Part shown: one piece after another, positions 51,701 through 60,581 of the stretch | Layout: the number at the start of each line of letters is the position of its first letter | Position numbering within the stretch: the stretch's first letter is position 1 | Assembly: GCA_050184415.1 (NCBI GenBank) | Contig: JBFXAJ010000007.1 | Coordinates: 70,966 to 134,965 of the forward strand | From: JADLGL01 sp050184415 | GTDB lineage: Bacteria; Pseudomonadota; Alphaproteobacteria; Rhizobiales; Kaistiaceae | Direction: 5' to 3' | Length of the DNA stretch: 64,000 bases | Translations under genes and position numbers: made by a program | The notes under the pieces: generated by a model | What the model saw: only the letters and a program-made list of their open reading frames with translations | Told to the model about the DNA's origin: nothing | The model's database searches: none

Positions 51701-51958
51701 ATGGAACATCGTTTTGAACGCAACGTCATGTCGGCCGAGAAGTTTGCCGGCCTCGGCGGCGGCCAGATCGCCTACGTCAAAGCCATGACGTCCGAGGACT
51801 TCCGCGCAGCCTTCCCCAACGTGCCGCCGCTCGCGCCGGGACTTTCCCTGTGGGCGCTCCTCAACGCCGACGGCTCGCCCATCATGGTCGCCGACAGCCG
51901 CGAGGCTGCGATCCAGAACGCCTGGGAGAACGACCTCGCGACCGTGAGCCTCCACTAG
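51701..51958 (+). CDS. DUF1150 family protein
   Basis: An 85-residue protein: 'FAGLGGGQIAYVKAMTSEDFRAAFPNVPPLAPGLSLWALLNADGSPIMVADSREAAIQNAWENDL', the typical DUF1150 block. The family is always next to Hsp20 in alphaproteobacteria, so it may help or regulate the chaperone. Its function is unknown. GGAGGT lies upstream at good spacing. Confidence 0.93.
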   Translation: MEHRFERNVMSAEKFAGLGGGQIAYVKAMTSEDFRAAFPNVPPLAPGLSLWALLNADGSPIMVADSREAAIQNAWENDLATVSLH

Positions 51959-52006
51959 GCTCCTTCATCCTCGGCTCTCGCCGCCGGCGGCGAGAGCCCC
52001 CTCGCT

Positions 52007-52597
52007 TCAGGGCGGAAGGCCCGCACCCAAATCCCCGATCAGCGCGTCGAGCCGGCGGACGAGTTCCTCGCCGAACGGGCGCGGCTGCTCCGCGGCCGGA
52101 GCGTTCGGCGCCATCGGCTCCTCGCGAAGACCCGCTCCCGCAACCGCTTCGCCATCGGTCGGTCCGCCGATGATCTCGCGGAGCGCCGCCGCGATTGTTG
52201 CGTTCGCTTCCGCCAGGGCCGCGAGCTGCGCCTCCATTCGCGCGAGCGCGTCGCGCAGCGAAGCAAGATCGGCAGGCCCGACCGCGGCGATGGCCGCCTC
52301 CAGTCGGTCCAGCCGCGCGCCGAGGTCCGTCGGCATCCCTTCAACGAGAGCCTGCAGCTCCGCGACCGCGGCATCGACCCCTGTCGTCACCGCCGGCGCC
52401 CCCGGCGTCGACACCGCAAGGCATTCCCAGGTCCCTGCCGCCGGCCTGCAATAGACGATGTCCCCGGTATGCGTGTCGAAGCGGACAAAACCTTCGCCGT
52501 CCGGCACCAGTTGGAAACGCGGGACGTCCTGCGCGCCGGCCGGCGCGATCGTGACCAGCAGAGCGAGGGTGGCGGTGGCGAGACGCAGCATGGGCAT
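52007..52597 (-). CDS. Exported helical protein of unknown function
   Basis: A 196-residue protein. Residues 1-23 form a signal peptide ('LALLVTIAPAGA'). 'FVRFDTHTGDIVYCRPAAGTWECLAV' is a short beta-rich unit with two Cys, followed by long Ala/Leu-rich helices ('LEAAIAAVGPADLASLRDALARMEAQLAALAEANATIAAALREI') that look like a coiled coil. It is divergent from the DUF952-pyrD pair. Confidence 0.6.
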   Translation of the reverse strand: MPMLRLATATLALLVTIAPAGAQDVPRFQLVPDGEGFVRFDTHTGDIVYCRPAAGTWECLAVSTPGAPAVTTGVDAAVAELQALVEGMPTDLGARLDRLEAAIAAVGPADLASLRDALARMEAQLAALAEANATIAAALREIIGGPTDGEAVAGAGLREEPMAPNAPAAEQPRPFGEELVRRLDALIGDLGAGLPP

Positions 52598-52677
52598 TCC
52601 TTCCTGACGCGCGGTCAGCGCGTCGCCTTGAGGCCCGGCATCGCCGAAGCTACGGTCGGCCGACGCAGCGACTCGGC

Positions 52678-53019
52678 ATGAGCATCATCTACAAGATCGT
52701 CACGCGGCGGGAATGGGCCTTTGCCGAAGCGGCCGGCCGGTTCGACGGATCGACCGTCGACCGGGCCGACGGATTCATCCACTTCTCGACCGCCGATCAG
52801 GTCGAAGAGACGGCGCGCCGCCACTTTGCGGGTCAACCGGATCTCATCCTCGTGGCCGTCGATGGCGACGCCCTCGGTGCTGCCCTGAAATGGGAACCCT
52901 CGCGCGGTGGCGCGGCATTCCCGCACCTCTACGGTCCACTGCCGCGGTCGGCCGTGAAGTCGTCGCGATCGCTGCCGCTCGGGGCCGGCGGGCATGATTT
53001 CAGCGGCCTCCTCGGATGA
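52678..53019 (+). CDS. DUF952 family protein
   Basis: A 113-residue protein. 'IYKIVTRREWAFAEAAGRFDGSTVDRADGFIHFSTADQVEETARRHFAGQPDLILVAVD' is the DUF952 signature, which includes 'DGFIHFS'. The fold is related to ADP-ribosyl-modifying and RNA-phosphate-transfer folds, but no activity is known. Its last codon overlaps the pyrD start (ATGA), so the two are translationally coupled. Confidence 0.9.
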   Translation: MSIIYKIVTRREWAFAEAAGRFDGSTVDRADGFIHFSTADQVEETARRHFAGQPDLILVAVDGDALGAALKWEPSRGGAAFPHLYGPLPRSAVKSSRSLPLGAGGHDFSGLLG

Positions 53020-54113
53020 GCGGCCTTCTCGATCGGCTCGGCGTCACGCTGCTCTTTCGCTTCGACCCCGAGACCGCGCACCGGATGGCCATCCGCGCCC
53101 TCGCCCTCGACGTCCATGGCCGCGCGGCCCCGCCCGACCCCATCCTCAGCACATCGGTGCTTGGCCTCGATTTCCCGTCGCCGATCGGCCTCGCCGCCGG
53201 GTTCGACAAGAATGCGGAAGCCGTCGGCGGGCTGTTGAAGCTCGGCTTCGGCTTCGTCGAGGTCGGCACCGTGACGCCGCTCGCCCAGCTGGGCAACCCC
53301 AAGCCGCGGATGTTCCGGCTGGAGCGGGACCGGGCGATCGTCAACCGCCTCGGCTTCAACAATGACGGCGCCGAAACCGTCGCCCGCCGGCTCGGCCGCC
53401 GCGCCGGGGACGCCGGCATCGTGGGCGTGAACATCGGAGCGAACCGCGATTCGGCCGACCGGATCGCCGACTATGTCGCCGGCGTCGACCGCTTTGCGCG
53501 CATCGCGTCCTATCTCGCGCTCAACGTCTCGTCCCCCAATACGGCGGGTCTCCGCGGCCTTCAAAAGCCCGACGCCCTCGCCGAGCTGCTCGGCCGCGCC
53601 GTCGCGGCGCGCGACGAGGCAACCAACGGGCTGCCGCGTCCAACGCCCCTTCTCCTGAAGATCGCGCCCGATCTCGACGAACGCGCCCTCGAGGACATCG
53701 TGCTGACGGTGCAGGCCTCGGGCATCGACGGGATGATCGTCTCCAATACGACCGTTTCGCGCGCGGGTCTTGCCGCCGACCGGCACAGCACGGAATCCGG
53801 CGGCCTGTCCGGGCCGCCGCTGTTCCGTCGCTCGACGATCGTCCTCGCCAAGGTCCGGCGGCTCGCCGGTCCCGGCCTTCCGCTCATCGGCGTCGGGGGC
53901 GTCGAAACGGCCGCCGATGCCTTGGCGAAGGTCGCCGCCGGGGCCAACCTCGTCCAAGTCTATACGGGAATGATCTATCGCGGGCAGGGCATCGCCGCCG
54001 CCATCGCGCGCGACCTCGCCGCGCGGCTGAGGGCGGCCGGCTTCAGGTCGATCGGCGACGCCGTCGGAACCGACAACGCCCGCTGGAGCGCGCCCGACCT
54101 CCCGCCTGGCTGA
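53016..54113 (+). CDS. pyrD: Dihydroorotate dehydrogenase (quinone), class 2
   Basis: A 365-residue membrane-associated flavoenzyme of pyrimidine synthesis that passes electrons to quinone. An N-terminal amphipathic helix is followed by 'SPIGLAAGFDKNAEAV', 'GFGFVEVGTVTPLAQLGNPKPRMFRLERDRAIVNRLGFNNDG', the catalytic-Ser region 'LALNVSSPNTAGLRGLQ', and 'NTTVSR'. FMN-binding sequence 'PLIGVGGVETAADALAKVAAGANLVQVYTGMIYRG' closes the barrel. It follows DUF952 with a 4-base overlap. Confidence 0.96.
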   Translation: MSGLLDRLGVTLLFRFDPETAHRMAIRALALDVHGRAAPPDPILSTSVLGLDFPSPIGLAAGFDKNAEAVGGLLKLGFGFVEVGTVTPLAQLGNPKPRMFRLERDRAIVNRLGFNNDGAETVARRLGRRAGDAGIVGVNIGANRDSADRIADYVAGVDRFARIASYLALNVSSPNTAGLRGLQKPDALAELLGRAVAARDEATNGLPRPTPLLLKIAPDLDERALEDIVLTVQASGIDGMIVSNTTVSRAGLAADRHSTESGGLSGPPLFRRSTIVLAKVRRLAGPGLPLIGVGGVETAADALAKVAAGANLVQVYTGMIYRGQGIAAAIARDLAARLRAAGFRSIGDAVGTDNARWSAPDLPPG

Positions 54114-54227
54114 CTGCGCTCACGCAGGCCGGCGATGGGACGCGCCGGGTGGCTCGGGAACTGACTCCCGCGAGCACGAGTTCGCACCCATCGCCGACGG
54201 CGAGAGGGTAGCCGGACGGTCCGCGCC

Positions 54228-56027
54228 TCAGGTCTTCGCCTTGGCGTCCTTCGGCTTCCGCCGGAACGTGCTGCGGATGTTGGCGAAGAGATTCACGTCG
54301 ACGCCGTTCCGCTTCATGATCACCGACTGCTGGATCACCGACAGGAGGTTGTTCCACGCCCAGTAGATCACGAGGCCGGCCGGGAACGAGGCCAGCATGA
54401 AGGTGAAGACCAGCGGCAGGATGTTGAAGATCCATTTCGGCGTGCCGGGGGTCTGCGGATTGAGCTGGAACTGGGCCCACATCGTGATGCCCATGATGAC
54501 CGGCCAGATGCCGACCCCGAGGAAGGCGGGCGGCTCGAAGGGCAGCAGGCCGAACAGATTGAAGATCGATGTCGGATCCGGCGCCGAGAGGTCCTGGATC
54601 CAGCCGAAGAACGGCTGGTGGCGCATCTCGAGCGTGACGAACAGCACCTTGTAGAGCGCGAAGAACACCGGGATCTGGATCAGGATCGGCCAGCACCCGG
54701 CCACCGGATTGATCTTCTCCTTCCGGTACAGCTCCAGCATCGCCTGCTGCTGCTTCGCGCGGTCGTCCTTGTGGCGCTCTCTGAGCGCCGCGATCTGCGG
54801 CGTGAACTTCCGCATCGCCGCCATCGACCGGTAGGACCGGTTGGCGAGCGGGAAGAAGATCAGCTTCAGGATGACGGTGACGAGGAGGATCGCGACGCCG
54901 AAATTGCCGACGAGGCGGTAGAGCCAGTCGAGCACCGAGAACATCGGCTTGGTGATGAAATAGAACCACCCCCAGTCGATGAGGAGCTCGAAGCGCGGGA
55001 TGTCCAGCGCCGCTTCATAGCCGTCGACGATCGCAACTTCCTTGGCGCCGGCAAAGAGGTTCGCCGTCACCGTCGCCGTCGTGCCGTTGGCGATCGGCCG
55101 CGGCGCGCCGGTGTAGTCGGCCTCGAAATGGCGCTGGTCCTGCGAGCCGGCAAAGCGGCCGATGAAGGGCTGGCCCTGCTCGGGGATCAGAGTGGCGGCC
55201 CAATATTTGTCGGTTATGCCGAGCCAGCCCGTCGTCGCAGAATCGTACTGGCGCGGTCCGTCGGTGAGGGCGCTGTAGTCGACCTGCTGCAGGCCGTCAT
55301 CGCCGAGGAAGCCGATCATGCCCTCGTGCAGGATGAAGAAGCCGGTCGACAGATTCTGGTCGGCCCTTGTGATCCGGCCATAGGGGGTGAGGGCGACGTC
55401 GCCGCCGGTGCTGTTGGTGACGGCGTCCGTCACCGTGAACATGTATTCCTCGTCGACCGCAACCGTCCGCGTGAAGACGAGGCCGGCGCCATTGTCGTAG
55501 GTGAGGACGACCGGCGCATCCTGCGTCAGGACGGCGCCTTCGGGCGCGGTCCAGAGCGTTCCGGCATCGACCAGCGCGGCACCGCTGCGGCGCCAGCCGA
55601 GCTCGGCATAGTAGCCGAGCGGGCCCTGCGCGGGCGACAGCAGCACGATCGTCGGGGAATCCGGGTCGACCGTTTCCTGGTAGTGGTTGAGCCGGAGGTC
55701 GTCGATCCGCGCGCCGCAGAGGTTGATCGAGCCGGTGAGCGCCGGCGTCTCGATCGCGATGCGCGGGTTCTGGACCAGCGCTTCCTCGCGTGTCGTCACC
55801 TGCGTGACGGCGCAGACTGCGGGCGTGGCCGCAGCCACCACCGCGGGCTCCGCGCCGACCGGCGCCGCAGGCGTCACCGTCTCGGTCTGGGCGGCCTGGG
55901 TCGCGGCGGCCTCCTCGGCCGCCTGACGGGCGCTCTCGACCTGGGGATTGGCGACGAAGACCTGCCAGACGACGAGGACGAGCACCGACAGCGCGATGGC
56001 GATGATGAAATTGCGGTTGTTACCCAT
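54228..56027 (-). CDS. yidC: Membrane protein insertase YidC
   Basis: A 599-residue insertase. One N-terminal transmembrane helix (about 5-25) anchors a large periplasmic domain (to about 370). The last 220 residues hold the five conserved helices ('FGVAILLVTVILKLIFFPLANRSYRSMAAMRKFTPQIAALRERHKDDRAKQQQAMLELYRKEKINPVAGCWPILIQIPVFFALYKVLF'), with the essential Arg in the groove. The C-terminal tail is basic, 'FRRKPKDAKAKT'. It overlaps rnpA by 8 bases, as expected for the rpmH-rnpA-yidC group; no yidD lies between. Confidence 0.97.
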   Translation of the reverse strand: MGNNRNFIIAIALSVLVLVVWQVFVANPQVESARQAAEEAAATQAAQTETVTPAAPVGAEPAVVAAATPAVCAVTQVTTREEALVQNPRIAIETPALTGSINLCGARIDDLRLNHYQETVDPDSPTIVLLSPAQGPLGYYAELGWRRSGAALVDAGTLWTAPEGAVLTQDAPVVLTYDNGAGLVFTRTVAVDEEYMFTVTDAVTNSTGGDVALTPYGRITRADQNLSTGFFILHEGMIGFLGDDGLQQVDYSALTDGPRQYDSATTGWLGITDKYWAATLIPEQGQPFIGRFAGSQDQRHFEADYTGAPRPIANGTTATVTANLFAGAKEVAIVDGYEAALDIPRFELLIDWGWFYFITKPMFSVLDWLYRLVGNFGVAILLVTVILKLIFFPLANRSYRSMAAMRKFTPQIAALRERHKDDRAKQQQAMLELYRKEKINPVAGCWPILIQIPVFFALYKVLFVTLEMRHQPFFGWIQDLSAPDPTSIFNLFGLLPFEPPAFLGVGIWPVIMGITMWAQFQLNPQTPGTPKWIFNILPLVFTFMLASFPAGLVIYWAWNNLLSVIQQSVIMKRNGVDVNLFANIRSTFRRKPKDAKAKT

Positions 56028-56394
56028 CGGCCTGCTCTGTCGTGGCGGACATGCGTTTCATGATCGCCGGCCGCTCGCCGGCCTTCGCGAACCCGGCGGC
56101 GAGGTCTGCGAGAAGGGCATCGAAGCTGCGGTCAAGGGCGGCGCGGCGGCCGATGACGACATAGTCGACACCCGGGCTCGCGGCCTTCGCGGCAAGGCGC
56201 ACCGCCTCCTTGAGGCGTCGCCGGATCCGGTTGCGCTCGACCGCGCCGCCGGTCTTCTTGGTGACGGTGAAGCCGAAGCGCGGAAGCGCGCCGGCGGCCG
56301 ATTGCGGGGCCGCCTGCAGGATCAGACCCGGCCGCGCAACCCGTATTCCACGTCCGACGGCCTGGTATTGGCGGCGTTCGCGCAGCCTTTCCAA
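56020..56394 (-). CDS. rnpA: Ribonuclease P protein component
   Basis: A 124-residue basic protein helping RNase P RNA mature tRNA 5' ends. The start is TTG at 56394: it gives 'MERLRERRQYQAVGRG', the family's N-terminus, with GGAG 8 bases upstream. 'FGFTVTKKTGGAVERNRIRRRLKEAVRL' is the RNR motif region that binds the RNA. The tail after 'GVDYVVIGRRAALDRSFDALLADLAAGF' is longer than usual. The stop lies inside yidC (8-base overlap). Confidence 0.93.
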   Translation of the reverse strand: MERLRERRQYQAVGRGIRVARPGLILQAAPQSAAGALPRFGFTVTKKTGGAVERNRIRRRLKEAVRLAAKAASPGVDYVVIGRRAALDRSFDALLADLAAGFAKAGERPAIMKRMSATTEQADG

Positions 56395-56429
56395 GTCGTC
56401 GCTCCGTTCAGCTGAGCGTCGGTAAGCCT

Positions 56430-56564
56430 CTAGGCCGACAGACGCTTGCGGCCGTGGGCGCGGCGGGCGGCGATGACGGCGCGCCCGGCCGGCGTCGCCA
56501 TGCGGGCGCGGAAGCCGTGACGGCGCTTGCGGACGAGCTTGCTCGGTTGATAGGTCCGTTTCAT
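56430..56564 (-). CDS. rpmH: Ribosomal protein bL34
   Basis: A 44-residue basic ribosomal protein: 'MKRTYQPSKLVRKRRHGFRARM' leads to 'TPAGRAVIAARRAHGRKRLSA', the complete bL34 sequence pattern. It is followed by rnpA 36 bases downstream, and a strong promoter lies upstream at 56692-56720. It is too short for common reading-frame cut-offs but is unmistakable. Confidence 0.97.
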   Translation of the reverse strand: MKRTYQPSKLVRKRRHGFRARMATPAGRAVIAARRAHGRKRLSA

Positions 56565-56691
56565 TGCCTGATCGTCCCCGCGCTCGCGGTCCCACTAGTC
56601 TTCGAGTTCTTCGCTGGCCAAGGGTTTGCCGACAGCCCGCCGAAACGGCCACGGACCGAACGCCGGTCAAGGCGATCCCCTTCGCGCGGGG

Positions 56692-56720
56692 CTTATACGG
56701 AGAAGGGTCGGAGAGGTCAA
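56692..56720 (-). promoter_or_regulatory. Putative sigma-70 promoter of rpmH-rnpA-yidC
   Basis: Minus strand TTGACC (56720-56715), 17-base spacer, TATAAG (56697-56692). Both boxes are near consensus. The predicted leader before rpmH is about 120 bases. Confidence 0.65.
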
Positions 56721-56807
56721 TTGCGTAGCTCGGTCGCGGGATCGTTCCGGGGCCGTCTCTTCTTATGCAGTTGGGGTGCCTATATCCTCAGGGCAAGGGC
56801 GGGCCGC

Positions 56808-57689
56808 ATGTTGCCCCACCCCGCGATGACCGAAATGACCCAAGGGCACAGTCCGGACACGGATCTCGAGGCCGCGGACGCGCCGTCCGAAGGCGTGGCG
56901 CCGGTGCGGCGGTCGCTGGGTCCTGCCCTCCTCCGCTGGCTGCCGGTCCTGGTCCTGATTGCCGGCGGCGTCGTGGTCTATCTCCTCGGCGTCGGCGACT
57001 ACATTTCGCTGTCGGAGATCATCAAGCTCCGCAACTCGCTCCACACCTTCGTGTCGGACCAGCTCGCCGTCGCGATCGCCGCCTATTGCGGTCTCTACAT
57101 CCTGGCCGTGGTGTTCTCGATCCCGGGCGGCTCGGTGCTGACCATCGTCGGAGGCCTGATGTTCGGCGGCCTTGCCGGCGGCCTCCTCACGACGGTCGCC
57201 GCGACGGCCGGTTCGCTCACGGTCTATTTCATCGCCAAGACCGCGCTGTCGGACTGGATGACGAAACGCACGGCGAATCTCGGCCGTCAGCTCAGTGCGC
57301 TCGCCGAGGGCTTCCGCGACAACGCGTTCTACGTGATCGTGGTCATGCGCCTCATTCCGGTGATGCCTTACTGGGCCTCGAACGCGGTTCCCGCGCTGTT
57401 CGGCGTCAGCGTGCGCACGTTCGTCCTGGCGACGCTGGTCGGACTCTTGCCCTGGACGGTGAGCTTCGCCTTCTTCGGCGATGCCCTCGAGGAGATCATC
57501 GACGCCCAGGAGGTCGCGAACCCGGGCTGCGCCGATGCCGGCACCTGTGAAGTGCTCGACATGACGTCGCTGACATCCGGCCCGGTCCTGACCGGCCTTG
57601 CGATCGCGCTGGCGTCGCTCCTCCCGGTCGCGGCGCATTGGTGGGTGCGGCGGCGGCGGCGCGCCGCCGGGACGCCGCCGCCGGCGTGA
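56808..57689 (+). CDS. TVP38/TMEM64 (SNARE-associated/VTT) family membrane protein
   Basis: A 293-residue protein starting at 56808; an ATG at 56826 is also possible. Its hydrophobic core has the VTT-domain pattern: 'SIPGGSVLTIVGGLMFGGLAGGLLTTVAATAGSLTVYFIAK' with the conserved glycines, then 'FYVIVVMRLIPVMPYWASNAVPALFGVSVRTFVLATLVGLLPWTVSFAFFG'. The family includes DedA-like and human TMEM41B/VMP1 lipid scramblase-type proteins; the bacterial role is unclear. An insertion with paired Cys ('ANPGCADAGTCEVLD') lies in a loop near the end. It is followed by the histidine kinase 68 bases downstream. Confidence 0.9.
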   Translation: MLPHPAMTEMTQGHSPDTDLEAADAPSEGVAPVRRSLGPALLRWLPVLVLIAGGVVVYLLGVGDYISLSEIIKLRNSLHTFVSDQLAVAIAAYCGLYILAVVFSIPGGSVLTIVGGLMFGGLAGGLLTTVAATAGSLTVYFIAKTALSDWMTKRTANLGRQLSALAEGFRDNAFYVIVVMRLIPVMPYWASNAVPALFGVSVRTFVLATLVGLLPWTVSFAFFGDALEEIIDAQEVANPGCADAGTCEVLDMTSLTSGPVLTGLAIALASLLPVAAHWWVRRRRRAAGTPPPA

Positions 57690-57757
57690 AACCCGCCGCG
57701 GCGGGCGGGCGTTACTTTCGGGTTGACTTGGAGCAAGGGGAAGCCTTCGGTCACGCC

Positions 57758-59239
57758 ATGTCGGAGCCCACCCAGCTTCGCGAAACCGCCCCGATCCCTG
57801 CCGCGCCGCAGCCGCGACGGGTCCGTTTCGGCCTGTCCTGGAAGGTCCTTGGCCTCACCGCCGTCTTCGTGATGGTGAGCGAGGTGCTGATCTTCCTGCC
57901 GTCGATCGCCAATTTCAGGGATTCCTGGCTCAGCGACCGGCTGGCCACCGCGGCGGCCGCCAGCGTCGTCCTGACCGCGAGCGACGAGATGGAGGTGCCC
58001 CGCGAAATCCAGGACCGGCTGCTCGACGTCATCGGCGCCGAGGTGATCGCGATCCGCGAAGGCAATGTCAGCCGCCTGATCGCTTCGGCCGAAGTGCCGC
58101 CGAGCGTGCAGCAGGTCGCGGACCTCCGCGAGCCGTCCACGCTGTCGACCTATCTCGGCACCATCGACACCCTCATCTTCGGCGGCAACCGCATCCTCCG
58201 CGTCATCGGCGAAACCCCGGGCGGCGGCATCCTCGAGCTGGTGCTGACCGACGATGCCCTCCACGCGGCGATGATCTCCTATTCGGTGAACACGGTCTGG
58301 ATGTCGCTGATCATCTCGATCGTCACGGGCGCGCTCGTCTTCATCGCCCTCCACCTCCTGTTCGTGCGCCCGATGCGGCGGATGTCGCAGAACATGGTGA
58401 CCTTCACCGCCGCCCCCGAAGATGCCTCGCGCATCATCGTGCCGAGCCGGCGGCGCGACGAGATCGGCGTCGCCGAGGAGCGGCTCGCGATGATGGAGTC
58501 CGATCTTCGCACGACGCTCCAGCAGCAGCGGCGTCTCGCGGAACTCGGCCTCGCCGTCTCCAAGATCAGCCACGACCTTCGCAACATGCTGGCATCGGCG
58601 CAGCTCTTCTCCGACCGCATCGGCGCCCTTCCCGACCCGGCGGTGCAACGCTTCGCGCCGAAGCTGATCACCGCGCTCGACCGCGCGATCGCCTTCGCGC
58701 AGTCCACCCTCGCCTATGGCAAGCCGAACGAGGACAAGCCCGACCGGCGGCTGGTGCGCCTCGGCACGGTCATCGCCGAGGTCGCGGAAGTCCTCGGCCT
58801 CGAGGGCCACGAGTCGGTGGCGTTCGAGAACCGGGTTCCCCCGACCCTCGAGGTCGACGCTGACCCCGACCATCTGTTCCGCGTGCTGATGAACCTCTGC
58901 CGGAATGCGATCGAGGCGATGGAGGGCAACGCCGACAACGCGCTCGTCCGCCGCCTCACGATCGACGCCCGGCGCTCGGGCGGCGTGGTTGCGATCGAGG
59001 TGCGCGATACCGGACCGGGCATCCCCGAAACGGCGCTGGCGCACCTGTTCCAGCCGTTCCAGGGTTCGGCCAAGCCGGGAGGCACCGGCCTTGGTCTCGC
59101 AATCTCGGCGGAGCTCATCCGCGCCCATGGCGGCGAGATTGAGCTGGTCGCCTCCGGCGGCCCGGGCTCGGTGTTCCGCATCACGATCCCGGACCGCCCG
59201 ATCGATTTCGCCAAGGCCACGCGCGTCGGGGCCGCGTAG
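57758..59239 (+). CDS. Sensor histidine kinase (orphan)
   Basis: A 493-residue membrane kinase. Two transmembrane helices (about 30-48 and 180-205) frame a periplasmic sensor region. A HAMP-like segment ('VRPMRRMSQNMVTFTAAPEDASRIIVPSRRRDEIGVAEERL') follows, with the H-box His272 in 'SKISHDLRNMLASAQ'. The ATPase domain has N box 'LMNLCRNAIEAM', G1 'DTGPGIP' and G2 'GGTGLGLAIS'. No response regulator gene is adjacent, so the partner is elsewhere or in a phosphorelay. The start at 57758 is chosen for the family-like N-terminus. Confidence 0.92.
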   Translation: MSEPTQLRETAPIPAAPQPRRVRFGLSWKVLGLTAVFVMVSEVLIFLPSIANFRDSWLSDRLATAAAASVVLTASDEMEVPREIQDRLLDVIGAEVIAIREGNVSRLIASAEVPPSVQQVADLREPSTLSTYLGTIDTLIFGGNRILRVIGETPGGGILELVLTDDALHAAMISYSVNTVWMSLIISIVTGALVFIALHLLFVRPMRRMSQNMVTFTAAPEDASRIIVPSRRRDEIGVAEERLAMMESDLRTTLQQQRRLAELGLAVSKISHDLRNMLASAQLFSDRIGALPDPAVQRFAPKLITALDRAIAFAQSTLAYGKPNEDKPDRRLVRLGTVIAEVAEVLGLEGHESVAFENRVPPTLEVDADPDHLFRVLMNLCRNAIEAMEGNADNALVRRLTIDARRSGGVVAIEVRDTGPGIPETALAHLFQPFQGSAKPGGTGLGLAISAELIRAHGGEIELVASGGPGSVFRITIPDRPIDFAKATRVGAA

Positions 59240-59276
59240 GCCACCCTGCGACCGAGGCGCCGACGTTCCGGGCGGC

Positions 59277-59305
59277 TTGCAATCAGGGGAGGCTCTCAGT
59301 ACCTA
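59277..59305 (+). promoter_or_regulatory. Putative promoter of tRNA-Arg
   Basis: TTGCAA (59277-59282), 17-base spacer, TACCTA (59300-59305), 47 bases before the mature tRNA. Spacing fits a sigma-70 promoter; the -10 box is weak. Confidence 0.4.
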
Positions 59306-59352
59306 TGCGCCGTCGCAGCGGCCATCCGCGCGGCATCTGCGCATCGCGCAAG

Positions 59353-59429
59353 GCGCCCGTAGCTCAGCTGGATAGAGCACCAGACTACGAATCTGGGGGT
59401 CAGGAGTTCGAATCTCTTCGGGCGCGCCA
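59353..59429 (+). tRNA. tRNA-Arg (anticodon ACG)
   Basis: A 77-nt tRNA with encoded CCA. Acceptor GCGCCCG pairs with CGGGCGC, anticodon stem CCAGA/TCTGG, loop CTACGAA giving ACG (read as ICG after deamination), T loop TTCGAAT. An integrase gene lies 7 bases past the CCA and points towards it, so its 3' end is the probable attachment site. Confidence 0.97.
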
Positions 59430-59435
59430 TTCATC

Positions 59436-60581
59436 TCATTGACTTCCTTGTGCTTTTGTCGAGGGGGTCGGCAAATTCGATGAGCTGGTTTGCAGCTGGT
59501 TTGCAAACGCTGTCTCCGTTGCGTTCTCAAATCGGTATACGGCGACTTCAGCCAACTGGCGGGTGCGAGCCAGGTACTTTTCGAGGATGCGATTGGCGCT
59601 TTGGAGCGTGTGACCGGTGATGGCCACGATTTGGGGCACCGAAACGCCCGCTAATGCCAGCAGCGTCACGGCCGTTCCCCGAAGGTCATGAAAGCGGAGC
59701 CTGGTCGTGGGGTCGCTCGAATAGAGCCCGCAGGCTTTCATGTGCTCGCGCCACTCCTTGCCGAGCCGCTTGTCATCATTCGCGGTGTGCCATGGACGAC
59801 CGTCGGAGCGCGTCAGAATGAAGGGGCCTTGCCGGGGTGTTGCGGCAATCATCGCCTTTAAGGCGGCTGAGCACTTCACTGCTACTCGCTGCGATGTCTT
59901 CGATTGCTTTAGGGACAGGAAGTCGCCGTCATAATCGGACCACCGCAGACGAATTAGATCGCCGTACCGCTGAGCCGTGTGGATGCCGAGGATCATCGCG
60001 CGTTGTAACTCAACCGGTGCCGTGCGCATGAACGTGGTCACGTCCGCCTCGGTCCAGATGACTTCAGCGCGGTCGCCGGCGTAGAGGCGCTCGAACCCAT
60101 CGAGTGGGTTGCGCGAAATTCGCCCCTTCCTCCGCGCGTAAGTGAATACTGCCGACAGGACCGTCAGCCGGTTGTCCGCCTCACGCGGCCGGTCCAGGCC
60201 GACCTCTTCCTGGTAATCGATGAACTCTCCCACGACGGACGGCGATGCGAGCGCCAGGATGGGCATTGTTCCAAACCGCTCTTCAAGCGGGCCGAGCATG
60301 CGCTTGTATTCGCGCTGCGTGGAGTGCCTGAGAGCTCGTGCGCGACCGTCGCCCGCGCCGAAGCGGGGCGACGCTAAGTACTCACGGATAAGTCCGGCGA
60401 CCGTGCCAGCGTCTCGCGCTGGAGGCCTTTCGGCAGCTTGGTATGCAGCCAGGAAATCGGGTGATCCAACGTCTCCAGGCAGCTTTGTCCCCGTGGCCCG
60501 ATGATAGTGGTAGTAGGCGATCGTCCCGTCTGCGAGACGCTTGCGGACGCGGTTGATGCCTTTGAGGCTAACCCGCACCAC
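59436..60581 (-). CDS. Site-specific tyrosine integrase
   Basis: A 381-residue phage/island integrase. The catalytic residues are visible: Arg in 'HTAQRYGDLIRLRWSD', His-x-x-Arg in 'RFHDLRGTAVT', the second His in 'ITGHTLQSANRILEKYL' with the nucleophile Tyr in EKYL. The N-terminal 'GINRVRKRLADGTIAYYHYHRATG' is an arm-type binding module. A GTG at 60581 with GGAG 8 bases upstream is preferred; the frame is open to an ATG at 60644 but that part would overlap the upstream gene by 77 bases. It reads towards the tRNA. Confidence 0.93.
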   Translation of the reverse strand: MVRVSLKGINRVRKRLADGTIAYYHYHRATGTKLPGDVGSPDFLAAYQAAERPPARDAGTVAGLIREYLASPRFGAGDGRARALRHSTQREYKRMLGPLEERFGTMPILALASPSVVGEFIDYQEEVGLDRPREADNRLTVLSAVFTYARRKGRISRNPLDGFERLYAGDRAEVIWTEADVTTFMRTAPVELQRAMILGIHTAQRYGDLIRLRWSDYDGDFLSLKQSKTSQRVAVKCSAALKAMIAATPRQGPFILTRSDGRPWHTANDDKRLGKEWREHMKACGLYSSDPTTRLRFHDLRGTAVTLLALAGVSVPQIVAITGHTLQSANRILEKYLARTRQLAEVAVYRFENATETAFANQLQTSSSNLPTPSTKAQGSQ

